Positions 36,295 to 43,118 of a DNA stretch of 58,716 nucleotides are shown here, one piece after another. This DNA is from UBA7702 sp051866595 (GTDB taxonomy: Bacteria > Bacillota > Dehalobacteriia > UBA7702). Location: positions 1 to 58,716 of the forward strand of contig JBJDXI010000054.1 of assembly GCA_051866595.1 (NCBI GenBank), in the 5' to 3' direction. A program made the position numbers and the translations under genes. Within the stretch, counting starts at the first letter, position 1; each line of letters starts with the position of its first letter. The notes beneath the pieces are model-generated. The model saw only the letters and a program-made list of their open reading frames with translations, was not told the DNA's origin and did no database searches.

Positions 36295-37326
36295 TCAAAA
36301 TTCTCCCAGGAAACGAACGTCGTTGTCATAGAAAACACGAAGATCGTCAATACCGTATTTCAGCATGGCAATGCGTTCCACACCTAAACCGAAAGCAAAG
36401 CCCCGGAGTTTGGTGCTGTCGTAGCCCGCCATTTCAAGGACGTTGGGATGGACCATACCGGCGCCTAAGATTTCAATCCAGCCGGTATCACTGCAGGTAC
36501 GGCAGCCTTTACCACCGCAGATACCGCAGGAAACATCCACTTCGGTGCTGGGCTCGGTAAACGGAAAGTAACTGGGACGGAGGCGGATTTCACGGTCTTC
36601 ACCAAAGAGCTGACGCATCACTTTGAGAAGCGTCCCTTTCAGATCGGCCATGGAGATATTTTCATCAATCACAAGACCTTCCACCTGATGGAACATGGGG
36701 GAATGGGTGGCGTCATCGTCTCTGCGGAATACGCGGCCGGGGCAGATCACTTTCACGGGATATTCCGGTACTTTCGCCGCCATCGTTCTCACCTGCATCG
36801 GCGAGGTATGGGTACGGAGCAGCGTATCTTCGGTAATATAGAAAGAGTCCTGCATATCCCGGGCGGGATGATCTTTCGGAAGGTTCAGACCTTCAAAGTT
36901 ATTGTAATCATTTTCCACTTCGGGGCCTTCGCCGATTTCATAGCCCATGCCGAGAAAGATCTCTTTGATTTCTTCGATGATTTTGCTGATGGGATGAATA
37001 TGGCCGGCTTCGATCTTTGTGCCGGACAGCGTCACATCAATTTTTTCCGCTTCGATCTGCTCTTTCAGTGCCGACTCTTTCAACGCTTTGGTTTTGGCCG
37101 CGATCACTTCTTCCAAAGCCTGGCGGATTTCATTGGCTATCTGACCGACTTTGGGACGGTCCTCGCCGCTGAGTTTGCCCATGCCTTTGAGAATTGCCGT
37201 CAATTCACCTTTTTTGCCAAGGTATTTTACGCGCAGATCATTTAATGCATCCTGATTTTCAACTTGTTCAAACTGAGATTTCGCTTCTTCCTCAATTCGT
37301 TTCAAGTCCGCCAACATCTGTTCCAA
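36295..37326 (-). CDS. pheS: Phenylalanyl-tRNA synthetase alpha subunit
   Basis: Catalytic subunit. Class II motifs are visible: motif 2 in VFRRDDDATHSPMFHQVEG and motif 3 in GLGVERIAMLKYG; HTSPMQVRTM binds the substrate. I start at TTG 37326 (EQMLADLKRIEEEAK), since AAGGAGGAAACGACA lies exactly upstream and this gives 343 aa, the family's length; the long frame to 37440 would turn the attenuator into coding sequence. The N-terminal coiled coil that binds tRNA is present. Regulation is discussed under the leader. Confidence 0.93.
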   Translation of the reverse strand: MEQMLADLKRIEEEAKSQFEQVENQDALNDLRVKYLGKKGELTAILKGMGKLSGEDRPKVGQIANEIRQALEEVIAAKTKALKESALKEQIEAEKIDVTLSGTKIEAGHIHPISKIIEEIKEIFLGMGYEIGEGPEVENDYNNFEGLNLPKDHPARDMQDSFYITEDTLLRTHTSPMQVRTMAAKVPEYPVKVICPGRVFRRDDDATHSPMFHQVEGLVIDENISMADLKGTLLKVMRQLFGEDREIRLRPSYFPFTEPSTEVDVSCGICGGKGCRTCSDTGWIEILGAGMVHPNVLEMAGYDSTKLRGFAFGLGVERIAMLKYGIDDLRVFYDNDVRFLGEF

Positions 37327-37355
37327 TGTCGTTTCCTCCTTCAACACTCGTCGAT

Positions 37356-37410
37356 ATAAAAATAAAAGAATCTTCGTCCCTGCAAAGATTCTTATCATCA
37401 CATAGGGACG
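37356..37410 (-). promoter_or_regulatory. Attenuator-like structure in the pheST leader
   Basis: Minus strand AAGAATCTT (37393-37385), loop TGCAGGGACG, AAGATTCTT (37374-37366) then TTATTTTT looks like a terminator 30 nt before pheS. Upstream, CGTCCCT (37410-37404) can pair with AGGGACG (37381-37375), which forms the loop of the terminator; the two pairings exclude each other. I see no T-box sequence and no leader peptide with a stop codon. Confidence 0.65.
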
Positions 37411-37459
37411 GTACATAATTCTGTGACAGGATGGATTCATTCCATCATATCAATAGATT

Positions 37460-37488
37460 ATTATACCAAACCCATTGTGTTATTTCAA
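37460..37488 (-). promoter_or_regulatory. Promoter of the pheS-to-mutS2 operon
   Basis: Minus strand TTGAAA (37488-37483), 17 nt, and perfect TATAAT (37465-37460), preceded by TGG (extended -10). It overlaps the 3' end of the SpoU-type gene. Predicted leader to pheS is about 125 nt. Confidence 0.85.
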
Positions 37489-38274
37489 GTTTTTCCTGAG
37501 CTTTCGCTGATGATCAAAGGCGATGATCCCCGCGGCCATGGCCACATTCAAGGATTCCACACCGTTCATCATCGGAATCATTACGCCGGGAAATCCCTTA
37601 TCACGCCAGTCCTTACTGATGCCGTTGCCTTCATTACCCAGAACCACCGCGACAGGTTCATCAATGGGAAGGTCCTCATAGGAAACGGCCTCACACAGAT
37701 CGGCAAGATAAACTTTCACCTTCCGTTCTTTCAGAATATCAAGAATCTTTTCATGAGACAGTCCCTGAAATACCGGGATTTTCGCAATCGTACCCATGGT
37801 GGAGCGGATGACTTTGGGATTATAAAGATCCACGCATCCTTCTTCCATCAGAATGGCGGAAACGCCGGCCGCCGCGGCGCTGCGGATGATCGTTCCCAGA
37901 TTTCCGGGATCGGATACGCCGTTCAGAATCAGCATCAGATCATGTTTTTTCGGTGCGTAAGAATCCGGTTCCGGACAGAAAACAGGAAAAACGGCGAGAA
38001 TTCCCTGATCGTTCTGGGTCTCCGCGATTTTTCCGAATAATGAACGGGACACGGCGAAAACATGATCAGCGGACAGGGAGATTTTTTCAAGAAAAGCCAC
38101 ATCGTCAAAATCCTCGGCGTACAGCAGCAAATGCGGTGCCAATGAGGATGACACCAGATCTTCGGTGAGCCTTTTCCCTTCCGCGAGAAACATTCCGTAT
38201 TTTTCCCGGTATTTCTTTTTCTTCAGTTCATTAATCAAACGGATATATTGATTGTCTTTGGACGTAATTAGCAT
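37480..38274 (-). CDS. SpoU/TrmH-family RNA 2'-O-methyltransferase
   Basis: SPOUT methyltransferase of 264 aa. The N-terminal substrate-binding domain (about 1-95) begins MLITSKDNQYIRLINELKKK; the knotted domain has the three motifs LNGVSDPGNLGTIIRSAAAAG (motif 1, within residues about 117-137), VVLGNEGNGI (motif 2) and PMMNGVESLNVAMAAGI (motif 3). This is the ysgA-like gene regularly found beside pheS. The target (rRNA or tRNA) is not clear. It starts only four bases after the znuB stop, so it may be co-transcribed with the zinc operon. Confidence 0.9.
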   Translation of the reverse strand: MLITSKDNQYIRLINELKKKKYREKYGMFLAEGKRLTEDLVSSSLAPHLLLYAEDFDDVAFLEKISLSADHVFAVSRSLFGKIAETQNDQGILAVFPVFCPEPDSYAPKKHDLMLILNGVSDPGNLGTIIRSAAAAGVSAILMEEGCVDLYNPKVIRSTMGTIAKIPVFQGLSHEKILDILKERKVKVYLADLCEAVSYEDLPIDEPVAVVLGNEGNGISKDWRDKGFPGVMIPMMNGVESLNVAMAAGIIAFDHQRKLRKNLK

Positions 38275-38278
38275 TATT

Positions 38279-39100
38279 TCAACCTCTGTTTTTCAGAAAC
38301 CCGATCAGTGAAAAAATTACAAAACAGATGATATTTACCACCACAACACTAGCGCCGGTAGGCGTCGCGAAAAGATAAGATACGGTCAGACCGATAAAGA
38401 AGCAGAAAACAGATACCAACGCCGAAATGATAACAACGGAATGAAAGCGCTTGCAGACCCGCATCGAGGTCAACGCCGGGAAAATCACCAGCGCAGATAT
38501 GAGCAGAGCCCCCATCATGCGCATCCCCAGAACGATGGTAATGGCTGTTAAAAAAGCAATGAGCATATTATAACGGCCCACATGAATCCCGGTGGCCTTG
38601 GCGAAGTCCTCATCAAAGGTCACCGCAAAAATCTTATGGTAGCATACAATAAACAAAATCAGCACCACCGCAGAAAGAGCGGCGCTCATCAGAACATCGG
38701 CGTTGCTCATCGCCAGAATACTGCCGAACATATAACCGTAAACGTCACTGTTCATCCCCTTGGAGAGAGAAATGGCCATAATCCCGATGGCCAGAGAGGA
38801 AGTGGAAATCAGCGCGATAGCGGAATCCCCTTTGATGTGGCTGTTTTCACTGACCCGCAGCAACAGGAAGGCGGCGATAATCACCACCGGTATGGCCACG
38901 GCTAACGGCGCCCAGTTCATCGCCATGGCCACGGCCAAGGCTCCGAAACCAACATGGGAAAGACCGTCTCCGATCATGGAGTAACGTTTCAGAACAAGGC
39001 TTACGCCCAGCAAGGCCGAGCAAAGGGATACGAGCAAACCGACAATGAGGGCCCGGAGGATGAAAGTATAGGAAAACATCGACGCTATCAGATCAAACAT
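38279..39100 (-). CDS. znuB: Zinc (metal) ABC transporter permease ZnuB-like
   Basis: ABC-3 family permease of the zinc/manganese importers. The 273-aa protein has about eight hydrophobic segments and the family marker GDGLSHVGFGALAVA near residue 45, plus ALLISALVIFPALTS. ATG 39100 (MFDLIASMFSYTF) follows GGAGGAGAAATTC; the long frame is an overlap with znuC. The start lies 8 nt inside the znuC end. Zinc specificity follows from the neighbouring zur and the His-rich ZnuA. Confidence 0.9.
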   Translation of the reverse strand: MFDLIASMFSYTFILRALIVGLLVSLCSALLGVSLVLKRYSMIGDGLSHVGFGALAVAMAMNWAPLAVAIPVVIIAAFLLLRVSENSHIKGDSAIALISTSSLAIGIMAISLSKGMNSDVYGYMFGSILAMSNADVLMSAALSAVVLILFIVCYHKIFAVTFDEDFAKATGIHVGRYNMLIAFLTAITIVLGMRMMGALLISALVIFPALTSMRVCKRFHSVVIISALVSVFCFFIGLTVSYLFATPTGASVVVVNIICFVIFSLIGFLKNRG

Positions 39101-39803
39101 GAATTTCTCCTCCCAAAAAATGTTTTGCCGCGTCACTGCGGAGATACTCTTCCGTGGTTCCCCAGAATACGGAATCATGATCCAGATGGAGGATCTTATT
39201 CGCGTTTCTCAGCGCGAAATGGAGATCATGAGAAACCATAATCACCGTCATGCCCATTGTTTTGTTGATATGGGAAATCAGCCCGTAAAATTCCTCCGTT
39301 ACCAAAGGATCCAGACCTGTAACCGGTTCGTCCAGAAAGAGCAGCGTTCCCGCGGCGCAAAGCGCCCGGGCCAGCAAAACACGTTGGCGCTGACCGCCGG
39401 AAAGATCGCGAAAACAGCGGTTTTTCAATTCCGTAATATGCAGCGCTTCCATGGCCGCCTTCGCTTTTTCTTTCTGGGCACCGCGGTAAAACGGAAAGAG
39501 ACCGCCCTGATTCAGCGAACCGGAGAGAACAACCTCCATGACGCCGGCGGGGAAATCTTTCTGTATCGGTGTTTGCTGCGGCAGATAACCGATTTCCTTC
39601 CGGGTAAGCCCTTCTCCGAACTCTATTTTGCCGCTTTTATGGGGTTTCAGTCCAAGAAGGCCCTTCATCAGCGTACTTTTGCCGGAGCCGTTTTCACCGA
39701 CAATGCAGAGATAATCGCCTTTCTCCACCGAAAAAGAAATGTTTTTCACAACATCCTTTCCTTCATAGGAAAAAGTCAGATCCTCACATAAAATCAATGA
39801 CAT
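39093..39803 (-). CDS. znuC: Zinc ABC transporter ATP-binding protein ZnuC-like
   Basis: ATPase of the importer, 236 aa. Walker A is GENGSGKSTLMKG (about 36), Q-loop YLPQQTPI, signature LSGGQRQRVLLARAL (about 134), Walker B LLFLDEPVTGLD, and the H-loop VSHDLHFAL. These are standard. It overlaps the znuA stop by ten bases and the znuB start by eight. Confidence 0.93.
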   Translation of the reverse strand: MSLILCEDLTFSYEGKDVVKNISFSVEKGDYLCIVGENGSGKSTLMKGLLGLKPHKSGKIEFGEGLTRKEIGYLPQQTPIQKDFPAGVMEVVLSGSLNQGGLFPFYRGAQKEKAKAAMEALHITELKNRCFRDLSGGQRQRVLLARALCAAGTLLFLDEPVTGLDPLVTEEFYGLISHINKTMGMTVIMVSHDLHFALRNANKILHLDHDSVFWGTTEEYLRSDAAKHFLGGEIHV

Positions 39804-40759
39804 CCCTTTAACGCCTCCTTTAACACTGCCAGATTTTTTTCCATTAAGGTAACGTAGGTTTCCCCGTTTTCAAAATCTTCGGCGGGAATATTGTGGCAGG
39901 CATAAAGAGACAGAACTTTACTGCCGGTTTCTTCCGCAATGGCCGAAGCGATATTATCGTTACTCATTTTTTCTTTTAAAATGACCGGAATTTTTTCTTC
40001 CCGGCCTTTATCAATAAGAAAGGCGATGGTGGCCGCGTTGGGCTCCGTTTCCGAAGAACAGCCCGGAAAAGCCGCGTAATAATCCAAACCGTATTCTCTC
40101 ACAAAATAGAGAAAAGGAAACCGGTCACCGAAAAGAAGGACTTTATGTTCACTTTCATCCACCACTTCCCGGAAAGCCTGATCCAGCGTTGTCAGTTCCT
40201 CCACATAACGGTCGGCGTTTTCATGGTAATATCCGGCGTTTTCCGGGTCCAGAGCGCAAACCTCTTTTTCAATGGCCCGGACAATCACAACCGCGTTTTT
40301 CGGAGAAGTCCATACATGCTCATCGTATTCGGTTTCGTGACCCTCTTCTTCATGTTCCTCGTGGCCCCGGGATTCCATCATGCCGGCCTTTGACTCTTCC
40401 TCATACAAAGAGACACAATCCATCAAAGAAAGGACGTTCATGGAGCCGGTATCCATGGAAGACAGCAGATTCCGGACCCAGTCATCGGATTCTCCGCCGA
40501 CATAAAGAAAAAGATCGCTGTTTTCCACATCAATAATGTCCGCCGGCGTCGGATCAAAGGAGTGCGTTTCTTCTCCAGGGGAGAGCAGCATGGTTACGGT
40601 TCCTTTGTCACCGATCACCGCCCGGGCAAAGTCATAACCGGGAAACGTCGTCGAAACCACCGCCAATCCGATAGTTTCCTCCGCTGTTTCCGAAGGGGTC
40701 TGGCATCCGGAAAACAAAAATGCGCCGATTAAAATCAAAGCCAAAAAATAACGTTTCAT
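39794..40759 (-). CDS. znuA: Zinc-binding lipoprotein ZnuA-like (substrate-binding protein)
   Basis: Cluster 9 solute-binding protein delivering Zn2+ to the permease. A lipoprotein signal ends LFSGC (Cys about 19). The binding fold starts VVSTTFPGYDFARAVIGD; metal ligands are expected at His in EETHSFDPTP (about 66) and DEHVWTSPKNA (about 147). An acidic, histidine-containing loop (HEEHEEEGHETEYDEH, about 133-148) is typical of zinc-specific members. At 321 aa it is normal. The ATG overlaps the zur stop by four bases and is preceded by GGAGGAAAA. Confidence 0.92.
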   Translation of the reverse strand: MKRYFLALILIGAFLFSGCQTPSETAEETIGLAVVSTTFPGYDFARAVIGDKGTVTMLLSPGEETHSFDPTPADIIDVENSDLFLYVGGESDDWVRNLLSSMDTGSMNVLSLMDCVSLYEEESKAGMMESRGHEEHEEEGHETEYDEHVWTSPKNAVVIVRAIEKEVCALDPENAGYYHENADRYVEELTTLDQAFREVVDESEHKVLLFGDRFPFLYFVREYGLDYYAAFPGCSSETEPNAATIAFLIDKGREEKIPVILKEKMSNDNIASAIAEETGSKVLSLYACHNIPAEDFENGETYVTLMEKNLAVLKEALKGCH

Positions 40760-41163
40760 TTTTCCTCCGCGCAGTTTTTACAGATGCCGTAAAAAACCGT
40801 TTTCATGGAATTCACGGTGAAGCCGTGATCTCTCAGAATATGATCTCCCAATGTATCCAAGGTTTTACATTCCAGATGAATCAATTTACCGCATTTTTCA
40901 CATTTTAGATGATAATGCTGACAACAGTGCTCCGCGGTATCTCCCACATACTGAAAACAGGCGCCGGCCTTTCCATCCACGATGAACTTGCGGACGAGAC
41001 CGTTTTTTTCCAGTTTTTCAAGATGGCGGTAGATCGTCGCGACGCTGACCGGATGCCCCTGGTCCTCCAGATACCGGCTGATCATCGGCACATTGACATG
41101 AGCGCCCTGATAATATGCAAGACAGGAAAGAATTTCCTGGCTTTGTTTTGTTTTATAGGTCAC
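40756..41163 (-). CDS. zur: Fur-family regulator, probably zinc uptake regulator Zur
   Basis: Metal-responsive repressor of 135 aa. The winged helix (about 1-75) contains VSVATIYRHLEKLEKNGLV. The C-terminal metal part has HCCQHYHLKCEKCGKLIHLEC (the HxHLxCxxCG region) and the distal CKNC pair for structural zinc. Its co-transcription with znuACB makes Zur more probable than Fur or PerR. The start is GTG 41163 preceded by GAGGTGAGTCT. The residues where many Fur proteins carry successive histidines are partly cysteine (HCCQHYH). Confidence 0.85.
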   Translation of the reverse strand: MTYKTKQSQEILSCLAYYQGAHVNVPMISRYLEDQGHPVSVATIYRHLEKLEKNGLVRKFIVDGKAGACFQYVGDTAEHCCQHYHLKCEKCGKLIHLECKTLDTLGDHILRDHGFTVNSMKTVFYGICKNCAEEK

Positions 41164-41175
41164 AGACTCACCTCA

Positions 41176-41226
41176 TTTCAATTTGAAAACCATTATCATA
41201 TTACCATAAATGGAAATATCCGTCAA
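41176..41226 (-). promoter_or_regulatory. Promoter and possible operator of the zur-znu operon
   Basis: Minus strand TTGACG, 17 nt, then TGG plus TAATAT at about 41202 is a promoter candidate. Within it and just downstream lie TGGTAATATGATAATGG, a loosely palindromic AT-rich stretch, and the perfect palindrome TTTCAA-A-TTGAAA (41176-41188). One of these may be the Zur site; I cannot tell which. Confidence 0.4.
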
Positions 41227-41305
41227 TAAAAATGAGAATCAATTTCAAAATCAACGATATATACATGAATCTTGTGAAATAAATACATATTTTATACAAA
41301 TTCAT

Positions 41306-41334
41306 TTGACATTCCGACGGTTATTGACTATAAT
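41306..41334 (+). promoter_or_regulatory. Consensus sigma-A promoter of the SNF transporter
   Basis: TTGACA (41306-41311), 17 nt, TATAAT (41329-41334): a full 12/12 match to the vegetative consensus. The start should be near 41341, giving a leader of about 90 nt. Confidence 0.92.
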
Positions 41335-41369
41335 TGTCATGTTATTTATATTTTTTATTTATTTGTATA

Positions 41370-41412
41370 CGGTAAAATGCAGGTTGAGGCCAAGCGATGC
41401 ATGCATTTACCG
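41370..41412 (+). promoter_or_regulatory. Hairpin in the leader of the SNF transporter
   Basis: CGGTAAAATGCA (41370-41381) pairs with TGCATTTACCG (41402-41412) with one bulged A. The 20-nt interior includes GGTTGAGGCCAAGC. The hairpin ends 4 nt before the ribosome-binding site GGGAGG, so it could modulate translation or protect the RNA. No T run follows, so it is no terminator. Confidence 0.55.
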
Positions 41413-41429
41413 GCAAGGGAGGTATTGTT

Positions 41430-42935
41430 TTGAGAGATCAATGGAATTCGAAAATCGGCTTTATTCTGGCTGCAATCGGTTCCGCCGTCGGTTTGGGAAA
41501 CATTTGGCGATTCCCATATATCGCGGCGACCAACGGCGGCGGGGCATTTCTGCTCCCCTACTTCTTTGTTATCCTTACCGCAGGTATTCCCATCCTGATT
41601 CTGGAATACACCATCGGTAAAACCTACAAAGGCGGCGCCGGCGCAGCTTTTGCCCGACTGAACAAACGCTTTGAATGGCTCGGCTGGTGGCAGACTTTCT
41701 GCGCGTTCATCATCAGTATTTATTACACTGCCATCGTCATCTGGGTTCTCTGCTACATCGGGTTCTCCTTTAACATGAGCTGGGGCGCGGATCCCACCGG
41801 ATTCTTCGTAAACTTCCTTGGCTTATCCGAATCCGCTCATCAGCTCGGCGGCATCCAGACACATCTTCTGATCCCCTTCTTTATTATCTGGGCCATTGTC
41901 GCATTCATCCTTTACCGCGGCATCAACCGCGGCATCAACATGGCTTGCAAAATCTGCCTGCCGATCCTCGTGGTCATGATCGTGATCCTGGTTATCCGCG
42001 GCCTCACCTTGCCCGGTGCCGTTGACGGTCTTGCCTATATGTTCACTCCCGATTGGAGTGCACTGAAAAATCCCAGCGTCTGGGTGTCCGCTTACGGACA
42101 GGTCTTCTTCAGTCTTTCGATCTGTTTCGGTATCATGCTGGCCTATTCCAGTTACCTGCCTAAGAAAACCGATGTGGTCAACACGGCTTTCATCACGGCC
42201 ACGGCCAACCATGGTTTTGAAATCTTCGCCGGCATCGGCGTTTTCAGCATCATGGGTTACATGGCTTTCGCTCAGGGCGTTGATATTTCCGAAGTTGCCG
42301 GCGCAGGCGTCGGTCTGGCATTCATGACCTTCCCCACCGCCATCAGCACACTTCCCGGGTTAAACGCTTTCTTCGGTCTCTGCTTCTTCGGCGCTCTGTT
42401 CACCGCCGGTGTCACCTCGGAAATTTCCATTTTCCAGGCTGTTATTTCCAGTATTGAAGACAAATTCGCACTGAATCATAAAAAAGCATGCACCATCGTG
42501 CTGGTTCCCTCTTTCCTGATCAGCTTCCTGTTCATCACCGGCGCCGGTCTGAACATCCTGGATATTGTCGACCACTTCATCAATAACATCGGCATTGCTG
42601 CCGCCGGCTTCCTCGAAGTTGTTCTGATCGGCTGGTTCTTCAATATGGAAAAAATCCGCAAAGAAGCCAACTCCTTCTCCAATTTCAGCATCGGCAAATG
42701 GTGGATCTACGCCATTAAGATCGTTACCGTGATCGGTCTCGGCATTATGACCATCCTGAATGGCTACAACATCATTCATTCCGGTTACGGCGGCTACATG
42801 TCTCTTGATATCAACATTTTCGGTTGGGGTATGCTGGCTGTCGGCGTCGTCGTTACCATTATTCTCACGGCGATTCGCGGCAAAGAAGGTTACCGCAATA
42901 TTCCCGAAGAAACAAATGTAAAGGAGGCTGAATAA
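41430..42935 (+). CDS. Sodium:neurotransmitter symporter (SNF/NSS) family transporter
   Basis: Na+-coupled amino-acid transporter of 501 aa with about 11-12 membrane helices in the LeuT fold. The family signature is GFILAAIGSAVGLGNIWRFP near the N-terminus, followed by YIAATNGGGAFLLPYF. I start at TTG 41430 (RDQWNSKIG) because GGGAGG is seven bases upstream; the longer frame from 41397 covers the leader hairpin. A small membrane protein follows one base after its stop, as in methionine/alanine transporters MetPS. Substrate is probably a neutral amino acid such as methionine or alanine, by analogy only. Confidence 0.92.
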   Translation: MRDQWNSKIGFILAAIGSAVGLGNIWRFPYIAATNGGGAFLLPYFFVILTAGIPILILEYTIGKTYKGGAGAAFARLNKRFEWLGWWQTFCAFIISIYYTAIVIWVLCYIGFSFNMSWGADPTGFFVNFLGLSESAHQLGGIQTHLLIPFFIIWAIVAFILYRGINRGINMACKICLPILVVMIVILVIRGLTLPGAVDGLAYMFTPDWSALKNPSVWVSAYGQVFFSLSICFGIMLAYSSYLPKKTDVVNTAFITATANHGFEIFAGIGVFSIMGYMAFAQGVDISEVAGAGVGLAFMTFPTAISTLPGLNAFFGLCFFGALFTAGVTSEISIFQAVISSIEDKFALNHKKACTIVLVPSFLISFLFITGAGLNILDIVDHFINNIGIAAAGFLEVVLIGWFFNMEKIRKEANSFSNFSIGKWWIYAIKIVTVIGLGIMTILNGYNIIHSGYGGYMSLDINIFGWGMLAVGVVVTIILTAIRGKEGYRNIPEETNVKEAE

Positions 42936-42936
42936 T

Positions 42937-43056
42937 ATGCCGACAAGCGCTATTGTTATGATGATCATCGGCTGCGGCGGTCTCTGGGGCGGTTTTATCG
43001 TTGCTTGTCTCATCGCCTTAAAGCACAACAAAAAGAACAATGAAAATCAGGAATAA
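42937..43056 (+). CDS. MetS-like small subunit of the symporter
   Basis: A 39-residue protein, MPTSAIVMMIIGCGGLWGGF then IVACLIALKHNKKNNENQE: one hydrophobic helix with a short N-terminus and a charged C-terminus. It starts one base after the transporter stop, has AAGGAGG upstream and a strong terminator after it. Corynebacterium MetPS needs such a small protein for methionine and alanine uptake; the role here is by analogy of size, position and sequence style. It is too short for usual gene callers. Confidence 0.85.
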   Translation: MPTSAIVMMIIGCGGLWGGFIVACLIALKHNKKNNENQE

Positions 43057-43076
43057 TCGTTCCTTATAAACATCAA

Positions 43077-43110
43077 CCCCGGTTTGCGTTACTGCAAACC
43101 GGGGTTTTTT
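43077..43110 (+). terminator. Terminator of the symporter operon
   Basis: CCCCGGTTTGC, loop GTTACT, GCAAACCGGGG, TTTTTT: a perfect 11-bp stem and T run. It lies 20 nt after the small subunit. The minus-strand exporter operon ends at 43119, so on that strand the same stem may serve as a weaker terminator. Confidence 0.95.
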
Positions 43111-43118
43111 CATGGAAA

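Noticed and set aside
37327..37440. N-terminal extension of pheS by 38 codons
   Set aside because: It would translate the attenuator and terminator stems, the residues do not belong to PheS, and the SD points to TTG 37326.
37327..37490. T-box riboswitch before pheS
   Set aside because: The leader is too short (about 125 nt) and lacks the conserved T-box sequence; no specifier loop can be drawn.
42360..43040. A 226-codon minus-strand frame opposite the symporter
   Set aside because: Shadow of the symporter gene; the Asn/Asp-rich translation is typical of reverse-read membrane protein codons.
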